64,000 bases of DNA from Nocardioides baekrokdamisoli (GCF_003945325.1 NZ_AP019307.1:558001-622000), one strand, 5' to 3'; shown: positions 43,148 to 52,507, counted from the first letter of the stretch. Translations and numbers: made by a program. The notes: generated from the sequence alone by a model not told the origin.

Positions 43148-44899
43148 AACGGCGAGTCCGGCCCCGACCACGGTGGCGACCGTCAGGCGTACGGCGTCGC
43201 CCTCGATGATCCCGACCAACGTCACCGGCATCAGCCCCATCAACAGGCCGGGACCCAGCGTGGTCAGGGTCGGCGTCGATCGCTGGACGCTCCACATCGC
43301 CGCTCCCGCCAGCAGCAACGCCATCGCGCTGGGCAGGACGTACGCCTCCACGCTGCCGTCTCCGTCGAGGAACACCCACCAAGCCGCCGTGCCGAGCACT
43401 GCCACGAGGTAACTGAAACCGCGCCGCCCGGGTAGCGCTGCCACGACGGCGGCCAGCACGGTGAGGGCGACGAGGACATCGACCACCCACTGGTGACTGA
43501 CATCGACAGCCGCCCCCAGACCCACGAAGGCGCTGAGGGCAGCGCTGGCCGCGCCCGCGAGTTCGACGCTGGACCAGTGCGCCGGTGCACCGGAGTGCAG
43601 CCGACGGGCGACGACGATGACGCCGACCTGCAGGATGACATTGCCGACGGCGACGAACGCCCACGTGCGCGAGGACGAGTGCATCAAGGCATTCGCGAGA
43701 GCGAAGGAACCGGACACCTCCAGGGCCGCGAACGACGCTGCTCCATAACCGGGCCGGGTGCGGTGGCGGAGCACCGCGGCTGCGGCCGGCAAGACGAACG
43801 CCATGGCTGCGAGCGTCGGAGCCCAGAGTGGGAGGGGGGTGAAGGGGCCGTTGTCCAGGACGGTCGCGCGCAGGGATCCAGAGCCGGTCACGCCGCGCTG
43901 CCCGATGGTCACGAGCATGAGGTAGAGGACGGGGAGGTACGCCACCACGACCGCTGCTGCGGCGTGGTACCGGCGCTCGAGCGTCGGCAGGCGGAGTACG
44001 GCCCCCGCGACGAGCGCTCCGACCGCCAGCGACAAGCCCGCCAGCGCCCCGTACGGCAGATCGGCCAGCGCCACGAAGGATGCGACCCCCAACAGCACGG
44101 CCGTGATCCACGGGGCCACGGCGTCCACCTCGATGCGCCGGCCCGGCCAGCGGGGCAGCACCGCCGACGCGGCCAGGGCGTACGCCACCAGAGCCACCGC
44201 TGCCACATAGCGCCCGGGCTCAGCTGATGCCACCGCGAGCACCCGAAGTACGGCGATCAGCGCGCTCAGCGCGAAGCCACCCATGGCCGTCCAGAGATAC
44301 GCGTTCACGGGAGCCGGACCTCGTCGGGAGGCAAGATGTGCGGCCGCGCCGATTGCCCCGAACACGGCCGATCCGCCGCCGAGGTACCAGCCGAACGGGA
44401 TGGCGTGCAGGCCGAGGAGATTCCAGCCGTGGGCGGCACCCGCCGCTATGGCAGCGAAGCCGACGGCCAGGGCGGCAGCCGTCTCCGCACTCGCCGACAG
44501 CCGACGACGGGACAGCACGAAGGACGCGGTCACACCGGACACGACCGCTGTCAGCAGCAACGCGACCTGCCCGTACCGCCCGACCAGGATCCAGACCGCG
44601 AGCACGAACACCGACGCTGCGCCGAGCAGAAGGAGCGCACCGATCGTCAGGAGCACCTGCTGGCCGGCGGGTCCCGACTTCGTCGGGACTGCTGGTGACG
44701 CCGACGGCAGGGACACCGGCCGACTCGGGGCAGCGGCCCGGCCTTCGAGGTCGGCCAACACCGCCTCACGCTCGCGCATCAGGTCCGCATACTCCCGGTT
44801 GATCTCACCCAGCCGTACGGCCCGCGGGTCGGCCAGCTCGAGCTGGCACCGCGTACACGTCTCGCCGGTCACCGGCGCACCACACCGCGGACACACCAT
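42932..44899 (-). CDS. Zinc-ribbon multi-pass membrane protein (SCO7613-like)
   Basis: 655 residues. It starts with a zinc ribbon (CPRCGAPVTGETCTRC) and a short coiled segment (REYADLMREREAVLADLE), then about 15-20 hydrophobic helices from residue 65 on, rich in Ala, Val, Leu and Gly. Similar proteins are known from actinobacteria as DUF2157-like or SCO7613-like, without assigned function. Many Trp and Arg residues flank the helices. Its last 72 codons overlap the PAP2 gene. ATG at 44899 is chosen because it begins the zinc ribbon; LysE-like gene ends two bases upstream. Confidence 0.75.
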   Translation of the reverse strand: MVCPRCGAPVTGETCTRCQLELADPRAVRLGEINREYADLMREREAVLADLEGRAAAPSRPVSLPSASPAVPTKSGPAGQQVLLTIGALLLLGAASVFVLAVWILVGRYGQVALLLTAVVSGVTASFVLSRRRLSASAETAAALAVGFAAIAAGAAHGWNLLGLHAIPFGWYLGGGSAVFGAIGAAAHLASRRGPAPVNAYLWTAMGGFALSALIAVLRVLAVASAEPGRYVAAVALVAYALAASAVLPRWPGRRIEVDAVAPWITAVLLGVASFVALADLPYGALAGLSLAVGALVAGAVLRLPTLERRYHAAAAVVVAYLPVLYLMLVTIGQRGVTGSGSLRATVLDNGPFTPLPLWAPTLAAMAFVLPAAAAVLRHRTRPGYGAASFAALEVSGSFALANALMHSSSRTWAFVAVGNVILQVGVIVVARRLHSGAPAHWSSVELAGAASAALSAFVGLGAAVDVSHQWVVDVLVALTVLAAVVAALPGRRGFSYLVAVLGTAAWWVFLDGDGSVEAYVLPSAMALLLAGAAMWSVQRSTPTLTTLGPGLLMGLMPVTLVGIIEGDAVRLTVATVVGAGLAVLGVVWRLLAPVLLGGIAVLIIVVTQGGPYVAVVPYWITGGLLGAALIAGGIAWEQTAAFGRRSVDWLATLR

Positions 44900-44901
44900 C
44901 G

Positions 44902-45519
44902 TCAGTCCTGGACCGCGAGCGCCGCAGCGAACCCGATCATGACCAGGCCGACACCGCCTTCGATGCCCCGGCGTACGCGGTCGCGGCGGATGAGCCGCAT
45001 GGCTCCGTGCGCGGCGAAGACGATCGCGGTCAGGTAGATGGTCCCGAAGAACGCCAGCGTCAGCGCGTACGCCATCAACTCGACGAAGGTGGCGTGCGGG
45101 CTGACGAACGGCGGGAGGATCGCCACGTAGAACGCGAGTGCCTTCGGATTGGTGAAGGTCGAGAGGAAGCCCTGCCGCATCGCCGCCATCGGGCGTACGT
45201 GACCGCCGCCGGCCTGCTGCCAGGCAGAGGTGTCGCTGCGGAACGCGGAGATCACCGCCTGGAGCCCGAGCCAACCGAGATAGACGACGCCGATCCAGCG
45301 CAGCGCATCGAACACCGGTTTGGAACTGGCGATGACCGCGCCGAGCCCGCTGGCGGCGAGCGTGCCGAGCACCACGTTGGCCACGATGATGCCGGTGACC
45401 GTCCAGAGCCCTCGGGGTTTGCCTCCTGCGACCGTCACGCGCAGCGTGATGAATGTGTCCGGTCCCGGTGCCAGCGCGAGCAGGATCGCGAAGACGACGA
45501 AGGTGAGGTAGTTGCTCAC
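44902..45519 (-). CDS. LysE/RhtB family amino acid exporter
   Basis: 205 residues and six membrane helices. The family signature is readable: LAPGPDTFITLRVTVAGGKP near residue 17, then GVYLGWLGLQAV-like helix (VVYLGWLGLQAVISAF) and GFLSTFTNPKALAFYVAILP. Exports amino acids or similar solutes. GTG start overlaps the stop of the isomerase-like gene by 4 bases, and its own stop is two bases before the zinc-ribbon membrane gene start, forming a three-gene unit. Confidence 0.9.
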   Translation of the reverse strand: MSNYLTFVVFAILLALAPGPDTFITLRVTVAGGKPRGLWTVTGIIVANVVLGTLAASGLGAVIASSKPVFDALRWIGVVYLGWLGLQAVISAFRSDTSAWQQAGGGHVRPMAAMRQGFLSTFTNPKALAFYVAILPPFVSPHATFVELMAYALTLAFFGTIYLTAIVFAAHGAMRLIRRDRVRRGIEGGVGLVMIGFAAALAVQD

Positions 45520-46199
45520 GGCGTGAGCTTCCTGGTCAGGGCTTCGGCGAGCTTGGACTCGTCGCCGGCGGTGGTGACGTGGGCGAGGCCGATCCTGCCC
45601 CAGAGGAATAGATCGAGCTCGCGGGCCGGAGCCGTCACGGTCGCAACCGGCGCCCCGTCGCCGAGCTGCCACCGGGTCCCGATGTCGCTGGCAACAAACT
45701 CGACCGGGTATGGGACCGGCTCGGTGCGGCCGAGCGTGACCTGCCGCGGATAGAACATCGAGACGACCTCCTCGACACCGTCGGCCCAGACCTCCGCGGG
45801 CACGCCGTCGAGACCGAGGGCCAGCGGTGTACGCAGGTCGTGGAGATGGATGAGCGTCTCGTGGACCTGGCGGCGGTGCCAGAACGATGCCGGACCGGGG
45901 CCGACGAGCGTCTTCGCGGGCGCGTCGGGACCGACCTCGGCCAGAGTCTCTCGCAGCAGGCGAGCGCAGGCCTCGTAGTAGTTGGCGAAGCCCTCCGTGG
46001 GGCCTTCCTCCCACTCATTCACCCCGCGCGCCATACCGGCCGCCCAGCGGTGAACGTCCGCCAGGTGCTGCACCAGCTCCGTGGCCGTCCAGTCTCCACA
46101 CGTCGGGATCGCGACGTCGAGATCAGCCGGGATCGAGGAGTGGAAGCGGTGCTGCAGCTCCGCCAACAGGGGCAGGTAGTCGATCGCGGCCTCGGGCAT
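45516..46199 (-). CDS. Maleylpyruvate isomerase-like mycothiol-dependent protein
   Basis: 227 residues. N-terminal helical domain with PTCGDWTATELVQHLADVHR carries the His-containing pattern of the mycothiol-dependent maleylpyruvate isomerase family, and HRRQVHETLIHLHDLRTPL (near 110-130) holds the further metal ligands. The C-terminal half is the usual MDMPI C domain. The real reaction is probably not maleylpyruvate isomerisation; relatives act on many thiol conjugates. TAATCT 6 nt before the ATG, inside the rsmB end, suggests a leaderless promoter. Confidence 0.82.
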   Translation of the reverse strand: MPEAAIDYLPLLAELQHRFHSSIPADLDVAIPTCGDWTATELVQHLADVHRWAAGMARGVNEWEEGPTEGFANYYEACARLLRETLAEVGPDAPAKTLVGPGPASFWHRRQVHETLIHLHDLRTPLALGLDGVPAEVWADGVEEVVSMFYPRQVTLGRTEPVPYPVEFVASDIGTRWQLGDGAPVATVTAPARELDLFLWGRIGLAHVTTAGDESKLAEALTRKLTP

Positions 46200-46205
46200 G
46201 GCTCG

Positions 46206-46211
46206 AGATTA
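46206..46211 (-). promoter_or_regulatory. -10 box of leaderless isomerase-like gene promoter
   Basis: TAATCT in minus-strand sense, 6 nt before the ATG at 46199; it overlaps the rsmB stop codon. Confidence 0.45.
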
Positions 46212-47621
46212 GTCCAGCGGTCGGTCCGTGAGCGGGCGTTGCAGCAACGCCATGAACATCGCGTCGGTGCCGTGTCGGTGGGGCCAGAGTTGGACGGTGC
46301 CGGGGATCGGTCCCGCACTGTCGGGCACGCCGAGATCGATCGGCACCAGCTCGGCCGCCGTCGAGGTGAGGACGGATTCGACCACGCCCCGGGTCTCATC
46401 GGCCACTGGGCTGCAGGTCGCGTAGAGCACCACGCCGCCCGGGCGTACCAGCCTCAGCGCAGCCGTCAGCAGACGCTCCTGCAGGGGCACCAACTCGGCG
46501 ATGTCGGCCGGCTTCTTGCGCCACCGCGCCTCGGGACGCCGACGGAGCGCACCCAGTCCGCTGCACGGCGCGTCCACCAGGAGCCGGTCGAACGTCCCCG
46601 CAGCAAAGGGAGCGGACGCGCCGTCACCGGCGACGACGCGGCGTACGCCATGGGCTGCCACGAGCCCCGCGCGATGCAGCTGGCGTTCGTTGGCCACCAG
46701 CACCGCACCGCGTACGTCCGCGAGCGCCTCGAGCAGCGCGGCCTTGCCGCCGGGGCCAGCGCAGATGTCCAGCCAGAGCTCATCCCGGCCGACGAGCGGA
46801 GCGTCCGCGAGCGCCAGCGCCACCAACTGGGATCCCTCATCCTGCACCCCGGCGCGCTTCTCGCGTACGGCATCCACTGCCGAGGGCGAGCCCGACTCCA
46901 GCACCACGCCGAACGGCGAGTACGCCGTCCGTTCCCCGGGCAGTTCGTCGACCTCGGAGCGACCCGGTCGGGCGACCAACGTCACCTGCGGCGCAAGGTT
47001 GTCGGCGGTGAGCAGGGCATCGAGTTCGCTCGACGCGCCCACGCCCTGGAGCGACTGTCGCAGCGCCTCCACGACCCAGCGCGGGTGGCTGTGAACCATC
47101 GCGGCTCGGTCAAGCGGATCGTCGATCACGAGGACCGCGAGCCACTCGTCGAGTTCGCGTGCCGCGACCTTGCGGAGCACGGCATTGACCAGGCCCGACG
47201 CGTTCGTCGACTGCTTGGCCAACTCCACGGTGGCATCGATCGCCGCGAAGGTCGGGACGCGCATCGACAGGATCTGGTGGGCACCGAGCCGAAGCACGTC
47301 CAGGACCTTCGCCTGGACCCGTGCCAGTGGCCGGTCCAGACAGGCCGCGAGGATCGCGTCGTAGGTGCCTTGTTGGCGCAGAGTGCCGCTGGCCAGCTCG
47401 GTCGCGAACCCGGCGTCGCGTCCACTCAGCTCGTACTTGGCCAGGACGTGCGGCAACACGAGATTCGCGTACGCATCGTCGGTACGGACCGCGACGAGCA
47501 CGTCGAGAGCAGCCCGGCGAGCCGGATCCTTGATGAGTCTGACCGGCGCGGTCGGCTGCGGCTTGGCCGCCTTCTGCGGCGAGTTCCGGGGCGGCTGCCG
47601 TCTAGGCGTCGAACGAGGCAC
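46209..47621 (-). CDS. rsmB: 16S rRNA m5C967 methyltransferase RsmB
   Basis: Methylates cytosine 967 of 16S rRNA with SAM; 470 residues. An N-terminal NusB-like RNA-binding domain (residues 30-165) precedes the methyltransferase, with motif I ICAGPGGKAALLEA and the two cysteines in DAPCSGLGALRR and YATCSPVADE. The basic Lys/Pro/Gln-rich head (MPRSTPRRQPPRNSPQKAAK) is an extension. GTG at 47621 overlaps the fmt end by 20 bases. In relatives rpe follows; here a 9-kb block intervenes. Confidence 0.94.
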   Translation of the reverse strand: MPRSTPRRQPPRNSPQKAAKPQPTAPVRLIKDPARRAALDVLVAVRTDDAYANLVLPHVLAKYELSGRDAGFATELASGTLRQQGTYDAILAACLDRPLARVQAKVLDVLRLGAHQILSMRVPTFAAIDATVELAKQSTNASGLVNAVLRKVAARELDEWLAVLVIDDPLDRAAMVHSHPRWVVEALRQSLQGVGASSELDALLTADNLAPQVTLVARPGRSEVDELPGERTAYSPFGVVLESGSPSAVDAVREKRAGVQDEGSQLVALALADAPLVGRDELWLDICAGPGGKAALLEALADVRGAVLVANERQLHRAGLVAAHGVRRVVAGDGASAPFAAGTFDRLLVDAPCSGLGALRRRPEARWRKKPADIAELVPLQERLLTAALRLVRPGGVVLYATCSPVADETRGVVESVLTSTAAELVPIDLGVPDSAGPIPGTVQLWPHRHGTDAMFMALLQRPLTDRPLD

Positions 47622-48525
47622 CGGACTCCAGACGTACGCCGCGGGCCCAGTCGCCGGCTGGCATGTCCTTCTTGCCGAAGGCCTTCACCATTCCCAGACG
47701 GAGGCACTGCGAGCCGGTGCCGACGAGCACGTCGTTCTTGCGTACCTCGATCTCGCCCGGCTTCAGCTCGCCGTCGACCACCGTCGCCGGACCGACCTTG
47801 AACCGCTCCCCGTCCAGCAACGTCCACGCGCCGGGCGCCGGCGTGCACGCGCGGATCTGGTGATCCAGCGCCACCGCGGCGCGGGTCCAGTCGATCCGGG
47901 CGTCCTCCACGGCGATCTTCGGGGCGTACGTGATCCCCTCGACAGGCTGCGGACGGGCTTCGATCCGGTCGTCCTCGAGCGCATCCAGCGTCGCGACCAT
48001 CAGGCCGGCGCCGCCGTCCGCGAGCTTGTCGAAGAGGCTCCCGGCGGTCTCATCAGGAGCCAGGAGCTGCGTCATCACGCCGAAGGTCGGGCCGGCGTCG
48101 AGCTCCTTGACGATCTGGAAAGTGGTCGCACCACTGAACTCCTCGCCGTTCCAGACCGCGCGCTGCACGGGGGCTGCGCCGCGGTACTCCGGAAGGAGCG
48201 AGAAGTGCAGGTTGACCCAGCCCAGGCGCGGGATGTCGAGTGCGGACTGCGGCAGCAGCGCGCCGTACGCCACCACTGGACAGCAGTCCGGGTCCAGCTC
48301 GCGCAGCCGGGCCTGGAACGCCTCGTCGCGCGGATGCTCAGGCTTGAGGATCTCGATCCCCAACTCCTCCGCGCGCAGGGCGACCGGCGACGGCGTGAGC
48401 CGGCGACCGCGACCCGACGGCGCATCCGGACGCGTCACCACGGCCACGATCTCGTGCCGGGAGCCCGCGATGGCGTTCAGCGTCGGCAGGGCGACCTCAG
48501 GCGTACCTGCAAAAACGACTCTCAT
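47602..48525 (-). CDS. fmt: Methionyl-tRNA formyltransferase
   Basis: Formylates initiator Met-tRNA using 10-formyl-THF; 307 residues. N-terminal VVFAGTPEVALPTLNAIAG, the catalytic region NLHFSLLPEYRGAAPVQRA (with the Ser-Leu-Leu-Pro motif) and DAGPTFGVM are conserved, followed by the C-terminal OB fold. ATG overlaps the def stop by 4 bases. Confidence 0.96.
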   Translation of the reverse strand: MRVVFAGTPEVALPTLNAIAGSRHEIVAVVTRPDAPSGRGRRLTPSPVALRAEELGIEILKPEHPRDEAFQARLRELDPDCCPVVAYGALLPQSALDIPRLGWVNLHFSLLPEYRGAAPVQRAVWNGEEFSGATTFQIVKELDAGPTFGVMTQLLAPDETAGSLFDKLADGGAGLMVATLDALEDDRIEARPQPVEGITYAPKIAVEDARIDWTRAAVALDHQIRACTPAPGAWTLLDGERFKVGPATVVDGELKPGEIEVRKNDVLVGTGSQCLRLGMVKAFGKKDMPAGDWARGVRLESGASFDA

Positions 48526-49067
48526 CGACCGAACCCTCCGGTGACATGCGGACTCAGGCGCACCACCGGCTTCTCGGCAGCGAACCACTCCGACGTGCGG
48601 ATCTCACGCATGGCCGCCTTCCGGGACTCCTCGTCGAGGCGGTCGATGAACAGCACACCATCGAGATGGTCGGTCTCGTGCTGGATCGCCCGGGCGAGCA
48701 GTTCGGACCCGTTGACCGTGATCGGCTCGCCGTACGCATTGAAGCCCTGGGCGACAACGGTGAGAGCGCGCTTGCAGTCGTAGCGCAGCTCTGGCAGCGA
48801 CAGGCAACCCTCCGGGCCGTCCTGGATCTCCTCGCCCAGGGCAAGGGTCGGGTTGATCAGGTGCCCGATCTCCCCGTCCACATGCCAGGTGAAGACACGG
48901 AGCCCGACGCCGATCTGAGGCGCCGCGAGACCCGCGCCCGAGGCACTGAGCATGGTGTCCTCGAGATCCTGGACGAGCCGCCGCACTTCCTTGTCGAAGT
49001 CGGTGACCTCCTTGGCCCGCTGGCGCAGGACCGGGTCACCGAAGAGGCGGATCTGCTGGACGGACAT
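48522..49067 (-). CDS. def: Peptide deformylase
   Basis: Removes the N-formyl group from nascent proteins; 181 residues. All three metal motifs are present: GAGLAAPQIG, EGCLSLPE (Cys ligand) and QHETDHLDG (HExxH). The C-terminal extension VVRLSPHVTGGFGR is typical of an actinobacterial subtype. Start ATG 49067 lies 10 nt after the priA stop. It is paired with fmt as usual. Confidence 0.95.
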   Translation of the reverse strand: MSVQQIRLFGDPVLRQRAKEVTDFDKEVRRLVQDLEDTMLSASGAGLAAPQIGVGLRVFTWHVDGEIGHLINPTLALGEEIQDGPEGCLSLPELRYDCKRALTVVAQGFNAYGEPITVNGSELLARAIQHETDHLDGVLFIDRLDEESRKAAMREIRTSEWFAAEKPVVRLSPHVTGGFGR

Positions 49068-49077
49068 GGGCGCGAGT

Positions 49078-51072
49078 TTAGAGGTCGGCGGGGTCGACAC
49101 GTACCTTCACGGCGTCCAGCTTGCGAGCCGACCGCACCCGCATCACCTCGCGAAGCGCCGTCGTCAGCGCGTCGCGTTGGGATCGCGGGGCGCGTACGAC
49201 GGCACACCACTCGTCGCCGTCCTGGGTCGGCCCGTACACCTCGACCGCCTCGGGCCACGCCGCGACGGTGAGGAACTCGTCCACCGCGCCTGCATCGCCC
49301 GTCACAGTGACAACGCTTGCCGATGGAGGCAGATGCGCCTCCGCGCGCGCGGCAGCCTCACGGTGCGCGAAGCCCGGCTGGTCCCACCGCACCAACGCCT
49401 GCAGAGCTGGATCGGACGGATCCCCCACGATGATCGCTTCCGCCTCCGCGCCCGCCAGCCCGATCGCATTGCTCCACCGACGAACCGCTTCCTCGTCTGC
49501 GCGCAGACCACCCGCGGCACGGGCGAGCCATGTGTCCAGGACAACGACCGCGGCGTAGCCGCCGTCCACCAGTGGTTCGGCACCCGGGGTTGCGACGACG
49601 ATGCTCGGCCTGTGTTTGATCTCGGTGACCCGTCGAGTGCCACTTGAGATGATCACCGGGATCTGAGGGAACGTCCGACCCAGCTCCTCCGCCGTCCGGG
49701 CCTCGCCGATGACGCTGGCTCGGAGCGTCGTCCCCGCGCACACGATGCACCGCCACGGATTCTCCACCGCGCCGCACCAGCCGCACGTCGGTGCCTCGGC
49801 GCTGCCGCTCAGCCTGATCGGGCCGTGACATGTCCGGCATCGTGCTGGCGTACGACACGTCCCGCACGCCAGCGCTGGCGCGTAGCCGCGTCGGGGCGTG
49901 TGGATCAGGACCGGCCCGCGCTCCAGGCCGCGACGGATGGCCTCGTACGCCTCCCGCGGCACGCGAGTAACCCTCGCGGTCGGGTCCCGCTCGAGGTCCT
50001 TCTCGGTCGCCCCGCTGATCCGGGTGGTGAGCCGTGCGCGGATCGTCTCTCTGGAAGCCCTGAGCGGATGCGCGGTGCCGGTGGTGACCCAGTGCTCAGC
50101 CTCGACGGAGGTCGCAAAACCACCGACCAGGAGCGCCGCCCCGGCCTGTTGCGCCCGGATCCGGAGGACTTCGCGCGCATGCGGCGAGGGCGTACGCGGC
50201 TCCTCATAGGTGTCCGCACCGTCGTCCCAGATCGCGGCCAACCCGAGATCATGGACCGGCGCAAACGCGGCCGCGCGGGTGCCGATCGCGACCTTCACCG
50301 AACCGCGAGCGATCCGAAGGTACTCGCTGTAACGGGCAGACGGCCCGGCATCAGCCAGCAAGGTCGCGTACGCGTCCGCCCCGATGGACCGGTCCAGAGC
50401 CGCGCCCAGGCGCGCGACATCGGTGGCATCGGGCAGACAGACGACCGCACCACGGCCCGAGTCGACGGTGACGGCCACCGCCGCGGCGAGCTCAGCCGCC
50501 CAGTCCGCTCCAGGAGCCGCGTGCCAGACCGCCTGCGGCCCGCCACCAGCCTCGATCCGTGCCAGGAACGCCTCACCGGCGACGTACGCACCCCAGTGCT
50601 TGACCGCCGCATGCCGGTCGATCTCGTGTCCCACTGATGGTCGGCTCGGCTCTGCCTCGGTGCTGGCGTGGCGCGGCGGAATCGCCAACCGGGCGACGTC
50701 CCAGCGTGTCCCGACGTACTCCTCAGCCACCGCGTCGATCAGAGCGATCACCCCGGCGGTCAGGATGCGCTCCGATGACACCACCCGACGGATCGGGGTC
50801 AGGTCGCCGTCGTGATCGGTGGCGTCGAGCCGGTCGATCACGAGCCCGTCGACCTCCCGGGCCGCGAACCGGACCTTCACGCGTACGCCGGGCTGCGCCG
50901 CCTCGCTCAACTCCTCTGTCACCAGGTAGTCGAACGGCCTGTCGAGATGGAAGACACCGGTGTCGACCCAGATCGAGGCAATCGGCTTCGTCGCAGACGG
51001 GACGGGAGCTGCCTTGACCGTCGGCTTGCGCTTGCGCCGTACGCCGGGCAGCGGCAGCTCGGCGTCGGTCAT
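49078..51072 (-). CDS. priA: Primosomal protein N' lacking helicase motifs
   Basis: Replication-restart protein PriA, 664 residues, of the actinobacterial form. The 3'-binding N-terminal domain (SIWVDTGVFHLDRPFDYLV) and the zinc-binding insert (CGTC, CRTC, CGWC and CIVC around residues 405-450) are intact. Walker A GKT is missing and Walker B DEEH is replaced by WDDGAD, so ATP-driven unwinding is unlikely. It may serve as a primosome-assembly scaffold. Start ATG 51072; TAGGAA 6 nt upstream is a near match to the leaderless box. Confidence 0.92.
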   Translation of the reverse strand: MTDAELPLPGVRRKRKPTVKAAPVPSATKPIASIWVDTGVFHLDRPFDYLVTEELSEAAQPGVRVKVRFAAREVDGLVIDRLDATDHDGDLTPIRRVVSSERILTAGVIALIDAVAEEYVGTRWDVARLAIPPRHASTEAEPSRPSVGHEIDRHAAVKHWGAYVAGEAFLARIEAGGGPQAVWHAAPGADWAAELAAAVAVTVDSGRGAVVCLPDATDVARLGAALDRSIGADAYATLLADAGPSARYSEYLRIARGSVKVAIGTRAAAFAPVHDLGLAAIWDDGADTYEEPRTPSPHAREVLRIRAQQAGAALLVGGFATSVEAEHWVTTGTAHPLRASRETIRARLTTRISGATEKDLERDPTARVTRVPREAYEAIRRGLERGPVLIHTPRRGYAPALACGTCRTPARCRTCHGPIRLSGSAEAPTCGWCGAVENPWRCIVCAGTTLRASVIGEARTAEELGRTFPQIPVIISSGTRRVTEIKHRPSIVVATPGAEPLVDGGYAAVVVLDTWLARAAGGLRADEEAVRRWSNAIGLAGAEAEAIIVGDPSDPALQALVRWDQPGFAHREAAARAEAHLPPSASVVTVTGDAGAVDEFLTVAAWPEAVEVYGPTQDGDEWCAVVRAPRSQRDALTTALREVMRVRSARKLDAVKVRVDPADL

Positions 51073-51106
51073 GGGCCATTCCTATCAGCGGGCTCCCCCG
51101 AAAAGC

Positions 51107-51143
51107 CGGAGTGCCCGGAACCGTGATGGTTCCGGGCACTCCG
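51107..51143 (-). terminator. metK terminator, perfect 16-bp stem
   Basis: Arms 51107-51122 and 51128-51143 with a 5-nt loop, 121 nt after the metK stop and just before priA. It shows that the transcript from metK runs through the structured region at 51158-51264. Confidence 0.8.
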
Positions 51144-51157
51144 AATGAGTCAGATCA

Positions 51158-51264
51158 ATTCCTGGTTCACGACGTGTGCGACTGCCAGGCGCCGGAGGGA
51201 AGCGGGCCTCGAGGGCCCGCGACCGAAGAGCAACGCGGCAGGCGCTCCGTCGTGGATCAGGAAT
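51158..51264 (-). other. Structured region after metK, open in frame past the stop
   Basis: Outer arms 51158-51174 and 51248-51264 are complementary at 15 of 17 positions and an inner perfect 7-bp hairpin lies at 51202-51220 with loop TCGAG. The region runs in the metK frame for 37 codons from the metK TGA to a second TGA at 51150-51152; the residues include PSRPASLRRLAVAHVVNQEL. It may be a structured 3' RNA or a small gene. Confidence 0.5.
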
Positions 51265-52463
51265 CAGACGCCTGCGGCGGCCTTGAGGGCTTCCGCGCGG
51301 TCCGTCCGCTCCCAGGTGAACTCCGGGAGCTCGCGGCCGAAGTGACCGTACGCAGCGGTCTTGGCGTAGATCGGACGGAGCAGGTCGAGGTCGCGGACGA
51401 TGGCGCCCGGACGCAGGTCGAAGACCTCGAGGACGGCCTTCTGGATGTTCTCGACCGGGACCGTCTCGGTGCCGAAGGTCTCGATGAAGACGCCGACCGG
51501 GTGCGCGACGCCGATGGCGTACGCGACCTGGGCCTCGCAACGACGGGCCAGACCTGCAGCGACGACGTTCTTGGCGACCCAGCGCATCGCGTACGCGGCC
51601 GAGCGGTCGACCTTCGACGGGTCCTTGCCCGAGAAGGCGCCACCACCGTGACGAGCCATGCCGCCGTAGGTGTCGACGATGATCTTGCGACCGGTGAGGC
51701 CGGCGTCGCCCATCGGGCCACCGACGACGAACTTGCCGGTCGGGTTGATGTGCACCTTGTAGCCGTCGAACGGCACGCTGGACTTGAACTGCTGAAGGAC
51801 AGGCTCGATGACCTTGGCCTTGATGTCCGCGGCGAGCTGCTCCTGCGTGACGTCCTCGGAGTGCTGCGAGGACACCACGACCGTGTCGACCCGGAGCGCG
51901 CGGTGCTCGTCGTCGTACTCGATGGTGACCTGGGTCTTGCCGTCGGGGCGCAGGTACGGCAGCGTGCCGTCCTTGCGGACCTCGGTCAGCTTCTCCGCGA
52001 GCGTCTGGGCGATCTTGATCGGCAGCGGGAAGAGTTCCGGCGTGTCGTCGCAGGCGTAGCCGAACATCAGGCCCTGGTCGCCGGCACCCTGCTTGTCGAG
52101 CGCGTCCTCAGAGCCGTCGACGCGCGACTCCTCAGCGGTGTCGACGCCCTGGGCGATGTCCGGCGACTGGGCGCCGATCGCGACCTGGACGCCACACGAG
52201 TTGCCGTCAAAGCCCTTGTCGGAGGAGTCGTACCCGATCTCGAGGATCTTCTGACGTACGAGCTGGGCGACCGGCGCGTACGCCGTGGTGGTCACCTCTC
52301 CCGCGACGACGACGAGGCCGGTGGTGAGCAGCGTCTCCACTGCCACACGGCTCTTCGGGTCGTGCTCGAGCAAGTAGTCCAGCACGGTGTCGCTGATCTG
52401 GTCAGCGATCTTGTCCGGGTGTCCCTCGGTCACGGACTCCGAGGTGAACAGGCGACCCGTCAC
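51264..52463 (-). CDS. metK: S-adenosylmethionine synthetase
   Basis: Makes SAM from methionine and ATP; 399 residues, three-domain fold. [12 protein letters not shown] (ATP/metal), [12 protein letters not shown] (active site loop) and the P-loop [19 protein letters not shown] are all present. GTG start behind AGAGGAG with 8-nt spacing. Only 44 nt separate it from coaBC upstream, so it is in the coaBC-rpoZ-gmk operon, and there is no room for a SAM riboswitch. Confidence 0.97.
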   Translation of the reverse strand: MTGRLFTSESVTEGHPDKIADQISDTVLDYLLEHDPKSRVAVETLLTTGLVVVAGEVTTTAYAPVAQLVRQKILEIGYDSSDKGFDGNSCGVQVAIGAQSPDIAQGVDTAEESRVDGSEDALDKQGAGDQGLMFGYACDDTPELFPLPIKIAQTLAEKLTEVRKDGTLPYLRPDGKTQVTIEYDDEHRALRVDTVVVSSQHSEDVTQEQLAADIKAKVIEPVLQQFKSSVPFDGYKVHINPTGKFVVGGPMGDAGLTGRKIIVDTYGGMARHGGGAFSGKDPSKVDRSAAYAMRWVAKNVVAAGLARRCEAQVAYAIGVAHPVGVFIETFGTETVPVENIQKAVLEVFDLRPGAIVRDLDLLRPIYAKTAAYGHFGRELPEFTWERTDRAEALKAAAGV

Positions 52464-52507
52464 AGTGATGCTCCTCTAAATATCGACAGATGTGGGGATG
52501 TCTGCAC

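Noticed and set aside
52464..52507. SAM riboswitch upstream of metK
   Set aside because: Only 44 nt lie between coaBC and metK, too short for any known SAM aptamer; a plain ribosome site is seen instead.
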